From: Crossiella sp. S99.2
GTDB lineage: Bacteria; Actinomycetota; Actinomycetes; Mycobacteriales; Pseudonocardiaceae
Assembly: GCF_023094165.1 (NCBI RefSeq)
Contig: NZ_JALMDK010000011.1
Coordinates: 62,001 to 126,000, forward strand
Direction of reading: 5' to 3'
Length of the DNA: 64,000 bases
The position numbers and the translations under genes were made by a program. The notes under the pieces were generated by a model that saw nothing but the letters and a program-made list of their open reading frames with translations, was not told where the DNA came from and searched no databases. Positions 48,744 through 57,550 of the stretch are shown here, in pieces (position 1 is the stretch's first letter; each line of letters starts with the position of its first letter).

Positions 48744-49840
48744 CCGGCCGCGCCCGGACCGTCCTGCTCGAACTGGCGGTGACCGCGCTCGCCCTGGCCG
48801 TCGCCCTGCGCTGGCCGGGGCAGCGCCCCCTGGACGGCCTGGGCTGGCCGCTGCTGCTGGCCGGGTGCGCGCCGCTGCTGCTACGCACCCGGTTCCCGCT
48901 GCTCGCGCTGGCCGCGCACAGCGTGGTCGCGGTGCCCTACCACTGGCTGGACTACTCGCACGAAGCGCTGATCGTCCCGGCGCTGCTGCTGTTGTTCACC
49001 GCCGCCGAGCTGTCGGCCCGCCCCTGGTCCTGGCTGGCCCCGGCCGCGGTGCTGCTGATCACCTTGTCCGCCAGGGTGATCCAGGAGGGCGGCGTCACCC
49101 TGGGCACGGTCGGCACCCTGGGCTGGCTGGTGGCCGCGGCGGTGCTCGGCGCGGCCGTGCGCGCCACCAGGGCCGCCCGGCAGGCCCGGCGCGCCGAGGC
49201 CGGTCGCCGGGCCGCGGAACAACGCCTGCGCACCGCGCACGACCTGCACGACGTCCTCGCGCACAGCATCACCGTGATCGGCGTCCAGGCGGGAGTCGCC
49301 GCGCACCTGCTCGCTGATCCCGCCCCACTGAACCGCGCCGCGCTCACCGAGACCCTGGATGGCATCACCGAAGCCTGCGGGCGCGCCCGCGCCGAGGTCC
49401 GGGCCGCCCTGGACTCGCTGCGCGGACCGCTCGCCGAGGAACCCGCCGAGCGCCTGCCGGTGCCCGGCCTGGCCGGGCTGCCCGGACTGCTGAACCCGGT
49501 GCGCGCCACCGGAATCCAGGTCGACCTGCGGGCCGACGGGGTCGGCGAACTGCCGCCCGCGCTGGACGTGGTGGCCTACCGGATCGTCCAGGAAGCGCTG
49601 ACCAACGTGGTCCGGCACGCCCAGGCCACCCAGGTCACGGTGGAGATCCACCGCGGCGCCACCCACCTGCTGCTCACCGTCACCGACAACGGGCGCGGCG
49701 CCCCCGCGGCCACCGGCGGTTTTGGCCTGACCGGCCTGGCCGAACGCGCCCGCGCCCTCGGCGGCACCCTCACCACGGGCTCGCCGACCGGCGGCGGTTT
49801 CCTTGTCCTGGCCGAACTCCCGCTTCCGGAGCCCACATGA
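48740..49840 (+). CDS. NarL-type sensor histidine kinase
   Basis: A 366-residue membrane kinase. Six or so hydrophobic helices fill residues ~8-145. The dimerisation/phosphoacceptor motif is T-A-H-D-L-H170-D-V-L-A-H-S (HisKA_3), followed by N-box Q-E-A-L-T-N-V-V-R-H-A and G-box D-N-G-R-G, T-G-G-F-G-L-T-G-L. Overlaps both neighbours by four bases (ATGA). Phosphorylates the response regulator encoded next. Signal unknown. Confidence 0.88.
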   Translation: MTGRARTVLLELAVTALALAVALRWPGQRPLDGLGWPLLLAGCAPLLLRTRFPLLALAAHSVVAVPYHWLDYSHEALIVPALLLLFTAAELSARPWSWLAPAAVLLITLSARVIQEGGVTLGTVGTLGWLVAAAVLGAAVRATRAARQARRAEAGRRAAEQRLRTAHDLHDVLAHSITVIGVQAGVAAHLLADPAPLNRAALTETLDGITEACGRARAEVRAALDSLRGPLAEEPAERLPVPGLAGLPGLLNPVRATGIQVDLRADGVGELPPALDVVAYRIVQEALTNVVRHAQATQVTVEIHRGATHLLLTVTDNGRGAPAATGGFGLTGLAERARALGGTLTTGSPTGGGFLVLAELPLPEPT

Positions 49841-50484
49841 TCCGCGTGGTCCTGGCCGACGACCAGACCCTGGTCCGCCGCGCCTTCGCCCTACTGCTCG
49901 GCTCCGCGCCGGACCTGACCGTGGTCGCCGAGGCCGCCACCGGCGCCGAAGCGGTGCGCGCGGCCCGCGAACACCGGGCCGACGTGGTGGTGATGGACAT
50001 CCGGATGCCCGAACTCGACGGCGTGGAGGCCACCCGCCAGATCGCCGCCGACGAGGACCTGGCCGGGGTGCGGGTACTGGTGCTGACCACCTACGACACT
50101 GGCGACAACGTGGTCGCCGCGCTGCGCGCCGGGGCCAGCGGGTTCCTGGTCAAGGACACCCAGCCCGCCGCGCTCCTGGACGCCATCCGCACCGTCGCCG
50201 CCGGCGAGTCGCTGCTGTCCCCCAGCGCCACCGCGACCCTGATCGCCCGCTTCCGGGAAACCCCGGAACCCGTTGTCCGGCAAGGAAATCTCTCGGTGCT
50301 GACGGCGCGGGAGACCGAGGTGCTCACCCTGGTCGCCCAGGGCCTGACCAACCACGAGATCGCCGCCCGCCTGGTGCTGAGCCCGCTGACGGTGAAGACC
50401 TACCTGAGCCGCCTGCTGACCAAACTGGACGCCAGGGACCGGGTGCAGCTGGTGATCTTGGCCTACCAGGCCGGTCTGGTGTGA
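49837..50484 (+). CDS. NarL/FixJ-family response regulator
   Basis: A 215-residue response regulator. Receiver domain with D8-D9, phospho-acceptor D54 (V-V-M-D-I-R-M-P), T and K (F-L-V-K-D), then a LuxR HTH (L-T-A-R-E-T-E-V-L-T-L-V-A-Q-G-L-T-N-H-E). Partner of the overlapping histidine kinase. The convergent ABC exporter operon, 21 bp away, is a candidate target. Confidence 0.9.
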   Translation: MIRVVLADDQTLVRRAFALLLGSAPDLTVVAEAATGAEAVRAAREHRADVVVMDIRMPELDGVEATRQIAADEDLAGVRVLVLTTYDTGDNVVAALRAGASGFLVKDTQPAALLDAIRTVAAGESLLSPSATATLIARFRETPEPVVRQGNLSVLTARETEVLTLVAQGLTNHEIAARLVLSPLTVKTYLSRLLTKLDARDRVQLVILAYQAGLV

Positions 50485-50498
50485 CCGGCCTGGTAGGC
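50461..50498. terminator. Bidirectional terminator that includes a stop codon
   Basis: Perfect 15-bp arms, 50461-50475 and 50484-50498, with an 8-nt loop. The stop codon of the response regulator (50482-50484) lies at the loop/arm junction, so the hairpin begins inside the coding sequence. It separates two convergent operons. Confidence 0.75.
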
Positions 50499-50505
50499 AA
50501 CAACA

Positions 50506-53034
50506 TCAGTCCGCGACGAGCGCCTCTAGGGGGCTGACCCGAGCCGAGCGCCGGGCCGGTCCGACCGCGGCGACCAGGGACAGCGCCACCAGGCCGAGGC
50601 CGACTGCGCCCAGTTGCAGCCAGGGCACGGTGACCGAGCCGAACAGTTCCAGGCTCTGCACCGCCAACCCGCCGTACAGACCGCCCAGCGCGAGCCCGAC
50701 CACCGCCGCGCACGCCCCGAACACCACGGCCTCCCAGGCCAGCGCCGCGCGCAAGCCGCCGCGGCTGAGGCCCATCGCCCGCAGCAGACCGGACTCCTGG
50801 GTCCGCTCCACCACCGACAGCGACAGCGTCACCGCCACGCCGACCACCGCGACCAGCACGGTCATCCCGACCAGGCCGAGCGCCACGTAGGTCATGGTGT
50901 TCAGCGCGGAGGCCAGTTCCTTCTTCATGTCCTCCGGCACCACGACCCGGATGCCGCCCGCGGTGCCGGCCACCGTGCCGACGGCCTTGCGCAGCTTGTC
51001 CACATCGCTGCCCGCGACCGGGTCGATGAGCAGCTGGCTCACCTCGGCCTTGGGCGCGATCTGGGCCAGGTCACCCGGGAACAGCGAGACCCCGCCGAGG
51101 GTGGACGCGTCCCGGTAGACCACCGCCACCGGCAGCTCCAGCTTGCCGGCCGTGCCGGTCACGGTGATCTTGTCGCCGACCTTGACGCCGTACTTATCGG
51201 CCACCGCCAGCGACACCCCGGCCTTGCCCTTGCCCAGATCGGCGAGCTTGCCGCCCTCGACCCGGCCCTTGGTCAGCGCGGGGAACGCGGCGACGTCGGC
51301 GCCGACGGTGTAGATCCGGTCCACGCTGCCACCGGGGGCCTGCAGGGCGAGCTGGGTACTGCTCAGCTTGCCGATCGGCCCGGTCTCCGGCAGGTCGTCG
51401 AGGGCCTTGATGGTGGCCGCGTCGATGCCGTCGGAGTCGCTGGACTCCACGCTCAGCTTGGCCGGGTAGCGCGCGTCCAGGCGCTCGTTCGCCCCGGCCT
51501 GGGCCGAGCTGAGCCCGACCAGCACGGCCGCGATCAGGCCGACGCCCATGGTCAGCACCACCGTGGTGGCCGCGGTCCGCTTGGGCACCCGCAGCGCGTT
51601 GCCGACCGCGATCCGCCCCGGCACCCGGCCGATCTTGCGGATCGGCGCGCCGAAGAGCCTGGCCAGCAACGGCATCACCAGCGGTCCGCCCAGGATCAGC
51701 GCGCCGAAGGCGAAGATCCCGGAGCCGACCACGGTGAGCATGTTCAGTTCCGGACTGCCCGTGCCGCCCGGTTTGACGAACAGCAGACCGACCGCGGCGA
51801 GGGTGAACAGGCCCATGAACACGATCCGCGCCGTGCTGCGCCCGCTGCCGGCCTCACTGACCCGCGCCGCGCCTAGCGCGGCCACCGGCGGCACCTTGGT
51901 GCCCTGGATGGCCGGTCCGACCGCCGCGATCACGGTGACCACGGTCGCGGCCAGCACGCACCACACCAGGCTGAGCCAGGAGACCTGCAACGACGGCAAC
52001 GGATCGTCGACCTGGGTGTTGATGATCCCCAGCGCCCCGTAACCCAGCGCCAGCGCCAGTCCGGCGCCCAGCAGTCCGGCGACGAACCCGGAGATCCCGG
52101 CCTCGGTGAGCAGCGCGCGCAGCACCTGCCTGCGGGAGGCGCCGACGCAGCGCATCAGCGCGGTGCGCCGCCGCCGCTGCGCGACCACGATCCGGAAGGT
52201 CGAGGCCACCACCAGCGCCGCGGCCAGCATGGACAGGCCGGTGAACACGCTCAGGATCATCAGCGCCTGATCCGCCGCGCTGCCCAGCCGATCGGTGTCG
52301 ATCTTGCGCTGTTCGGCCCCCGTCCGAACAGTGGACATGGCCGGTCCGAACTTGGCCTTGACCGCGGCCACCAGCTGCTCCGGCGAGGTGCCGGGCGTGG
52401 CGGTGAGTTCGTAGGTGTACCAGGAAGAACGCGGTTCCAGGGCCCGCACGGTGGCCGGCGGGGCGACCAGGGTCCGGTCCGCGCCACCCTTGAGCTTGAC
52501 CACGCCGGTGACGGTCAGCGTGGCCGCCTTGGCGCCGCGCTCACCGGCCAGCGTCACGGTCGAGCCGATCTTGAGGTCATCGCGCTTGGCCGCGGCCTCG
52601 CTGACCCCGACCTCGTTCAGCGCCACCGGCATCTTGCCGCTGAGCAGTGCGGCCCGCGCCAGCGCGCCGGGCGTGTCCGCCACCACCCGCCAGGACTGAC
52701 TGCTGTCGGTGGGACTGGCCAGGTAGGCCGCGCCCTCCGGCGCCACCTCGGCCACGCCGGGGATCGCCTTGATGTCGGCGGTGTAGTCGGTGCCGGGCTT
52801 GTCCGGGTTCTTCGGGTCGTACTCGCTCTTCGGCGAGAGCACCGCCGCGGCCGCCTCCGGCGTCTTGGAGGCGGAGTTGGTCAGCGCGACCCGCATGGTG
52901 TCGGTGAACATCAGCGAGGCCGCGGCGAACATGGTGGCCACCACCACGGCCAGGCCGGTCAGCAGCAGCCGGGTGGGCCGCTGCTTGATCTCCTGGATCA
53001 CGGTGCGCAGCAAGGGCGAACGCGCCACCGTCAC
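50506..53034 (-). CDS. ABC transporter permease, FtsX/MacB family
   Basis: An 842-residue permease with two FtsX-type modules. An N-terminal helix (~22-42), a large outer domain (~60-245), a cluster of three helices plus connecting ones (~260-500, including K-R-T-A-A-T-T-V-V-L-T), a second outer domain (~510-700) and a last three-helix FtsX module (~715-835). GTG 53034 overlaps the ATPase stop (GTGA). Such actinobacterial exporters move lipids, peptides or lipoproteins; substrate unknown. Together with the ATPase it forms one exporter. Confidence 0.88.
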   Translation of the reverse strand: MTVARSPLLRTVIQEIKQRPTRLLLTGLAVVVATMFAAASLMFTDTMRVALTNSASKTPEAAAAVLSPKSEYDPKNPDKPGTDYTADIKAIPGVAEVAPEGAAYLASPTDSSQSWRVVADTPGALARAALLSGKMPVALNEVGVSEAAAKRDDLKIGSTVTLAGERGAKAATLTVTGVVKLKGGADRTLVAPPATVRALEPRSSWYTYELTATPGTSPEQLVAAVKAKFGPAMSTVRTGAEQRKIDTDRLGSAADQALMILSVFTGLSMLAAALVVASTFRIVVAQRRRRTALMRCVGASRRQVLRALLTEAGISGFVAGLLGAGLALALGYGALGIINTQVDDPLPSLQVSWLSLVWCVLAATVVTVIAAVGPAIQGTKVPPVAALGAARVSEAGSGRSTARIVFMGLFTLAAVGLLFVKPGGTGSPELNMLTVVGSGIFAFGALILGGPLVMPLLARLFGAPIRKIGRVPGRIAVGNALRVPKRTAATTVVLTMGVGLIAAVLVGLSSAQAGANERLDARYPAKLSVESSDSDGIDAATIKALDDLPETGPIGKLSSTQLALQAPGGSVDRIYTVGADVAAFPALTKGRVEGGKLADLGKGKAGVSLAVADKYGVKVGDKITVTGTAGKLELPVAVVYRDASTLGGVSLFPGDLAQIAPKAEVSQLLIDPVAGSDVDKLRKAVGTVAGTAGGIRVVVPEDMKKELASALNTMTYVALGLVGMTVLVAVVGVAVTLSLSVVERTQESGLLRAMGLSRGGLRAALAWEAVVFGACAAVVGLALGGLYGGLAVQSLELFGSVTVPWLQLGAVGLGLVALSLVAAVGPARRSARVSPLEALVAD

Positions 53035-53792
53035 ACCCCCAGCTTGCGCAGCGCGTCCAGCACGGAGTCCGCGGTGGGCTGGTAGATCTCGCCGGCCAGC
53101 TTGCCGTCGGCCAGCAGCACCACGCGGTCGGCGTAGGAGGCGGCCACCGGATCGTGCGTCACCATGACCACGGTCTGCCCGAACTGGTGCACCGACCGCC
53201 GCAGCAGGTCGAGCAGCTCGTGCCCGCTCTTGGAGTCCAGGTTGCCGGTCGGCTCATCCGCGAAGATCACCTCCGGCCGCGACACCAGGGCCCGCGCCAC
53301 CGCGACCCGCTGCTGCTGACCACCGGAGAGTTCGGAGGGCCGGTGGCTGAGCCGGGCGGAGATGCCCAGGATCTCCACCAGTTCGCCGAACCAGTTCCGG
53401 TCCGGCTGCTTGCCGGCCAGTTCCAGGGGCAGCAGGATGTTCTGCTCGGCGGTAAGCTGCGGCAGCAGGTTGAAGGACTGGAAGACGAACCCGATGCGGT
53501 CCCGCCGCACCGTGGTCAACGCCTTGTCCGACAACGAACTCAGCTCGGTCTCGCCGAGGAACACCGACCCACCCGAGCCGGTGTCCAGCCCGGCGAGCAG
53601 GTGCATCATGGTCGACTTGCCGGAACCGGAGGGCCCCATGATCGCGGTGAACCGTCCGGCGTGGATCTCCAGATCAACCCCGTCCAGCGCGCGCACGGCG
53701 GCCTCACCACGCCCGTAGACCTTGACCAGGCCGACCGTCCGGGCCGCGACCCGCAGATCGGCGCCCCGGTGCAGCGGTGGAGCTGACGTCAC
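53031..53792 (-). CDS. ABC transporter ATP-binding protein (LolD/MacB type)
   Basis: A 253-residue ATPase. G-P-S-G-S-G-K-S-T (Walker A), Q-S-F-N-L-L-P (Q-loop), L-S-G-G-Q-Q-Q-R-V (signature), E-V-I-F-A-D-E-P-T (Walker B) and V-T-H-D (H-loop) are complete. GTG 53792 is preferred: GGAGGA at 53797-53802 is a ribosome site for it, while an upstream ATG at 53804 lies in that very site. Couples to the FtsX permease downstream. Confidence 0.9.
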   Translation of the reverse strand: MTSAPPLHRGADLRVAARTVGLVKVYGRGEAAVRALDGVDLEIHAGRFTAIMGPSGSGKSTMMHLLAGLDTGSGGSVFLGETELSSLSDKALTTVRRDRIGFVFQSFNLLPQLTAEQNILLPLELAGKQPDRNWFGELVEILGISARLSHRPSELSGGQQQRVAVARALVSRPEVIFADEPTGNLDSKSGHELLDLLRRSVHQFGQTVVMVTHDPVAASYADRVVLLADGKLAGEIYQPTADSVLDALRKLGV

Positions 53793-53804
53793 GAATTCCT
53801 CCAT

Positions 53805-54067
53805 TGTCCGATTGGGACGGTTCGAACCCCAGACCGTCCCAAGTGGACGGCAACCGGCCATGAGTCTGCTGCGCCCCCACCCCGCCCGCCACCGGTGCAA
53901 CCCCGGACTTACCCCGAGATACCCCCGAAAGGTCGTACGGGCCCTGTGGTCCCAACCACTCCGGAGTGTTGGCCGAACTCGTACGCCGAGTTGGCCAAAG
54001 TCGTACGCCCCGTTGGCCCAAGTCGTACGCCGAGTTGGCCCAACTCGTACGCTGGGCCCGCGGGCCG
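53805..54067. other. 263 bp gap with 22-bp repeat array
   Basis: Contains the promoter of the ABC operon and the repeat array at 53968-54055. No coding sequence was seen in it. Confidence 0.5.
53968..54055. repeat. 22-bp tandem repeat array (site 3 of 4)
   Basis: Four contiguous 22-bp units (53968-53989, 53990-54011, 54012-54033, 54034-54055), each GTTGGCC followed by a short variable core and TCGTACGC. Variation is limited to the core and the last four bases. Same family as the arrays at 24.4, 46.2 and 58.5 kb. It ends 12 bp before the stop codon of the lysozyme-like gene. Confidence 0.85.
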
Positions 54068-54727
54068 CTAGCCGCCGAGCAGCTCGCGCAGCACCGGCAG
54101 GCTCTCCCGGTACCGCCGCGCGTACCGCTGCGCCTGCCGCCCCCGCCAATACGGCCCCCCGTTGTACCGGGCCGTCAACTCCGCCCCCTGCTCCTCCGTC
54201 AGCTCCCCCGCGAACCCGGCCTCCCGCCGCAACCCGGCCAGGTGAATCGCCGCCACGTAGATCCCCTGCCGCGGCTCCTTCAGCGTCGCGATGATCTCCC
54301 GCCGCTGCCCCGCGCCCAGCGTCCCCGGGTCATAGCCCAGCGCCTCCGCGCCGCGCCGGACCTGGATCGCCATCGGCCCGTAGGAGGTGTAGTCCGGGTT
54401 CCCCGCCGCCCGCCCCGGCAGCAGCCGCTGCGGCACGTTCCGGCGCAGCCAGTCCACGAGGTCGTCCAGGACCATCGGTTTCTCGCCGACCTCCTGGTAG
54501 GCGACCCCGGCCAGCACCTCGGGCGGGAGGTCGTTGTCCTTGGCCGCGACCTCGATGATCTCGCGGTTCTCCCGCAACCAGCGGGCCCGGAACCGGGTGC
54601 GGCCCTCGCCGAGGCGGCACCACCACAGCAGGCAGTGCCAGGTGCGCCAGGTGATGGTGCCCCCCGGCAAGGCGGTGGCCCGGTCCCGCACCTGGCGCAG
54701 AACGGGCGAGATGTCCGACTCGCTCAC
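54068..54727 (-). CDS. Lysozyme/soluble-transglycosylase-like protein without a signal peptide
   Basis: A 219-residue protein. A-Y-Q-E-V-G near residue 85 supplies a Glu in the position of the SLT/lysozyme catalytic residue; Y-T-S-Y-G-P-M-A-I-Q follows and A-R-Y-N-G-G-P-Y-W lies near the end, as in transglycosylases. No export signal is visible, unlike the usual wall enzymes, so a cytoplasmic or phage-like role is open. GTG 54727 is leaderless, with TACCGT 7 nt upstream on the minus strand. Confidence 0.7.
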   Translation of the reverse strand: MSESDISPVLRQVRDRATALPGGTITWRTWHCLLWWCRLGEGRTRFRARWLRENREIIEVAAKDNDLPPEVLAGVAYQEVGEKPMVLDDLVDWLRRNVPQRLLPGRAAGNPDYTSYGPMAIQVRRGAEALGYDPGTLGAGQRREIIATLKEPRQGIYVAAIHLAGLRREAGFAGELTEEQGAELTARYNGGPYWRGRQAQRYARRYRESLPVLRELLGG

Positions 54728-54734
54728 GGGTTCC

Positions 54735-54740
54735 ACGGTA
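54735..54740 (-). promoter_or_regulatory. -10 box of leaderless lysozyme-like gene
   Basis: Reads TACCGT on the minus strand, 7 nt before GTG 54727. Confidence 0.5.
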
Positions 54741-54759
54741 GCGAAAGTGATCACGCCGG

Positions 54760-54796
54760 AAGGCCCGGCCACCCCCTAGGGGGATGACCGGGCCTT
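54760..54796 (-). terminator. Hairpin terminator after arc
   Basis: AAGGCCCGG (54760-54768) pairs with CCGGGCCTT (54788-54796); inside it CCCCCTAGGGGG (54772-54783) is a further palindrome. Lies 15 bp after the arc stop. Confidence 0.7.
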
Positions 54797-54811
54797 CGGG
54801 TGTCCGTGGTG

Positions 54812-56602
54812 TTACAGGTACTGGCCGGTGTTGCTGGCGGTGTCGATCGCCCGTCCGGCTTCCTGGTTCTTTCCGGTCACCAGGGTGCGGATGTAGACGA
54901 TGCGCTCGCCCTTCTTGCCGGAGATCCGGGCCCAGTCGTCCGGGTTGGTCGTGTTGGGCAGGTCCTCGTTCTCGGCGAACTCGTCCACGATCGCGTCGTG
55001 CAGGTGCTGGACGCGCAGACCGGGCTGCTTGGTGTCCAGTACCGCCTTGATCGCGGCCTTCTTCGCCCGGTCCACGATGTTCTGGATCATCGCGCCGGAG
55101 TTGAAGTCCTTGAAGTACAGGATCTCCTTGTCACCGTTGGCGTAGGTGACCTCCAGGAAGCGGTTGTCCTCCGTCTCGGAGTACATCCGCTCCACCGTGT
55201 GCTGGATCATCGCCTGGATGCACGTCGACCGGTCGCCGCCGAATTCCAGGAGGTCTTCCTCGTGGATCGGCAGGGTGGAGGTCAGGTACTTGGCGAAGAT
55301 GTCCTTGGCCGCCTCGGCGTCCGGCCGCTCGATCTTGATCTTCACATCGAGCCGCCCTGGCCGCAGGATGGCCGGGTCGATCATGTCCTCGCGGTTGGAG
55401 GCGCCGATCACGATCACGTTCTCCAGGCCCTCGACGCCGTCGATCTCGCTGAGGAGCTGGGGAACGATGGTGGTCTCGACGTCGGAGGAGACGCCGCTGC
55501 CACGGGTGCGGAAGATCGAGTCCATCTCGTCGAAGAACACGATCACAGGGGTGCCCTCGGATGCCTTCTCCCGAGCCCGCTGGAAGATCAGGCGGATGTG
55601 CCGCTCGGTCTCCCCGACGAACTTGTTCAGCAGCTCCGGGCCCTTGATGTTGAGGAAGTAGGACTTCGCCTGGCCGTCGGTGTCACCGCGGTGCGCGGCG
55701 ACCTTCTTCGCGAGGGAGTTCGCCACCGCCTTGGCGATCAGCGTCTTGCCACAGCCGGGCGGGCCGTAGAGCAGCACGCCCTTGGGCGGGCGCAGCTCGT
55801 ACTCGCGGAAGAGTTCGGCGTGCAGGAACGGCAGCTCCACCGCGTCGCGGATCTGCTCGATCTGCTTGAACAGGCCGCCGATGTCCTCGTACCCGATGTC
55901 CGGAACTTCTTCCAGCACCAGGTCCTCGACCTCGGCCTTGGGCACCCGCTCGTAGGCGAAGCCGGCCTTGGAGTCGACCAGCAGGGAGTCGCCGGGCTTG
56001 AGCGGCTGCTCGAGCAAGGGCTCGGCCAGCCACACCACCCGCTCCTCATCGGCGTGCCCGACGATGAGCGCCCTGGCCAGGCCCTCGCCCTCGTGCAGCA
56101 CCTCGCGGAGCGCGCACACCTCACCGGTGCGCTCGAACGAGCCGCCCTCCACCACGGTCAGCGCCTCGTTCAACCTGACGCTCTGACCGAACTGGAGGCT
56201 CTCCGCTTCCACGGCCGGCGACACCGCGACCCGCATCCGGCGACCCGCGGTGAACACGTCCACCGTGGAGTCCTCGTAGCGGGCCAGGAAGACGCCGTAG
56301 CCACTGGGCGGCTGCGCGAGGCGATCGACCTCTTCGCGCAGGGCCAGCAGCTGACCGCGGGCTTCCTTCAGCGTCTCGACCAGCTTGGCATTGCGTTCTG
56401 TGAGCTGGCTCACACGAGTTGTGGCCTCGGCAAGTCGCTGTTCCAGCAGCCGCGCGTGCCGAGGCGACTCGGCGAGCTTTCGGCGTACCAGGGCCAGCTC
56501 GTCCTCAAGGAACCGAATCTGTGCACTGAGTTCAGCGGCCGTGCCACCGCTGATCCGCTCGCCACCCTCGTCGGGCTGGCTGCCGGGACGATCGTGCTGC
56601 AT
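54812..56602 (-). CDS. arc: Proteasome-associated AAA+ ATPase (Arc/Mpa)
   Basis: A 596-residue ATPase that unfolds pupylated proteins and feeds them to the 20S core. An N-terminal coiled coil (~20-95) binds Pup, two OB domains follow (~97-240), and the AAA+ domain has G-P-P-G-C-G-K-T and V-I-V-F-F-D-E-M-D-S. The C-terminus ends in G-Q-Y-L, the docking motif inserted into the alpha ring. ATG 56602 has GGAGG upstream. Normally next to dop; here 12.4 kb of other genes lie between. Confidence 0.95.
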   Translation of the reverse strand: MQHDRPGSQPDEGGERISGGTAAELSAQIRFLEDELALVRRKLAESPRHARLLEQRLAEATTRVSQLTERNAKLVETLKEARGQLLALREEVDRLAQPPSGYGVFLARYEDSTVDVFTAGRRMRVAVSPAVEAESLQFGQSVRLNEALTVVEGGSFERTGEVCALREVLHEGEGLARALIVGHADEERVVWLAEPLLEQPLKPGDSLLVDSKAGFAYERVPKAEVEDLVLEEVPDIGYEDIGGLFKQIEQIRDAVELPFLHAELFREYELRPPKGVLLYGPPGCGKTLIAKAVANSLAKKVAAHRGDTDGQAKSYFLNIKGPELLNKFVGETERHIRLIFQRAREKASEGTPVIVFFDEMDSIFRTRGSGVSSDVETTIVPQLLSEIDGVEGLENVIVIGASNREDMIDPAILRPGRLDVKIKIERPDAEAAKDIFAKYLTSTLPIHEEDLLEFGGDRSTCIQAMIQHTVERMYSETEDNRFLEVTYANGDKEILYFKDFNSGAMIQNIVDRAKKAAIKAVLDTKQPGLRVQHLHDAIVDEFAENEDLPNTTNPDDWARISGKKGERIVYIRTLVTGKNQEAGRAIDTASNTGQYL

Positions 56603-56656
56603 GTCGGCACCCCTCCTCCCGTGCTCTGTCCGTTCACGGTACCGGCGATCACCGAC

Positions 56657-56668
56657 AACAACGTTGTT
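56657..56668. promoter_or_regulatory. Palindrome AACAACGTTGTT in the arc promoter region
   Basis: A perfect 12-bp palindrome 55 bp upstream of the arc start, in the divergent gap shared with the DUF4878-like genes. Possibly a regulator site. Confidence 0.3.
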
Positions 56669-56839
56669 CTACATGGCAACCGGGCGTGGCGAAAGGTCAC
56701 AACCGCCCACTCGGCCGGTCGAACTGCTCCATCTCGGTGTAAGGACCGGGCGGTCACCCACTACGGTGCGTCGGGTAGAGGTCGGTCAGCGCCCGAATGG
56801 GCGGATCGGCGGCGCGAGCGGTACCCATAGGAGATCCTG

Positions 56840-57514
56840 ATGTCCGTCCCACCACCTCGGCCGGGACCAACGGGCCGGCAAGTTGGCTGGGGACAACAGC
56901 CCGGCGGCTACCCACAGCAACCGGTTTTGCCACCCCGCACTGGACCGGAGCAACGACCGGGTGGACTTTCCGCAGCGTACCAATATCTGGGACGAAAACT
57001 GCGGCAGCCGAAGCCGGCTCCCGAGGCCGGTTCCCCGGTGCAGGGCCCGCATACCGGCTACCCCCTGTCGCCGGGCCGGCACACCAACCCGCTCGCCTGG
57101 GTGATCGGCGGCGCGGGGGTGGCGGTGCTGGGCCTGGTGACCATCCTGGTGCTCGGTTTCACCGGCAACACCGGCTTCGCCACCGCGGAGGCGGCGGTGC
57201 AGGCGTACGTGAAGTCGGTGAACGAGGACATCGGCAACCCGGACCTGTACTGCCCCGCCTACCGCAAGCAGGCCGAGAGCGACGCGGCCAGGGCGCGGGA
57301 GCGTTTGGGCGCACGGAGCACCGCGACTGCCAGTCAGGTAACGGAGAACGGGACATCCGGTAGCGCTGTGGTCACGTTGGAGGCGCAAACCGCGGCCGGG
57401 TCATTGAGAATCAGGAACAAGCTCGCGCTGACCCAGGACGAGGGCTGGACGATTTGCGGGATCACCCCGGAAATCGACTTCCCCCGGCCGACGCCACCCG
57501 GCTCCGGCGGCTGA
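56840..57514 (+). CDS. Single-pass membrane protein with outer NTF2/DUF4878-like domain
   Basis: A 224-residue protein. A Pro/Gly/Gln-rich disordered N-terminus (~1-75), one membrane helix (~85-107) and an outer domain (F-A-T-A-E-A-A-V-Q-A-Y-V-K-S-V-N-E-D) that resembles the DUF4878/lumazine-binding-like fold with two Cys (L-Y-C, T-I-C). AGGAG precedes the ATG. Same layout as the next gene, so the two are likely paralogues in one operon. Function unknown. Confidence 0.7.
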   Translation: MSVPPPRPGPTGRQVGWGQQPGGYPQQPVLPPRTGPEQRPGGLSAAYQYLGRKLRQPKPAPEAGSPVQGPHTGYPLSPGRHTNPLAWVIGGAGVAVLGLVTILVLGFTGNTGFATAEAAVQAYVKSVNEDIGNPDLYCPAYRKQAESDAARARERLGARSTATASQVTENGTSGSAVVTLEAQTAAGSLRIRNKLALTQDEGWTICGITPEIDFPRPTPPGSGG

Positions 57515-57550
57515 CGAACGCGACACCACCGACGACGAAGGAGCGCCGAG

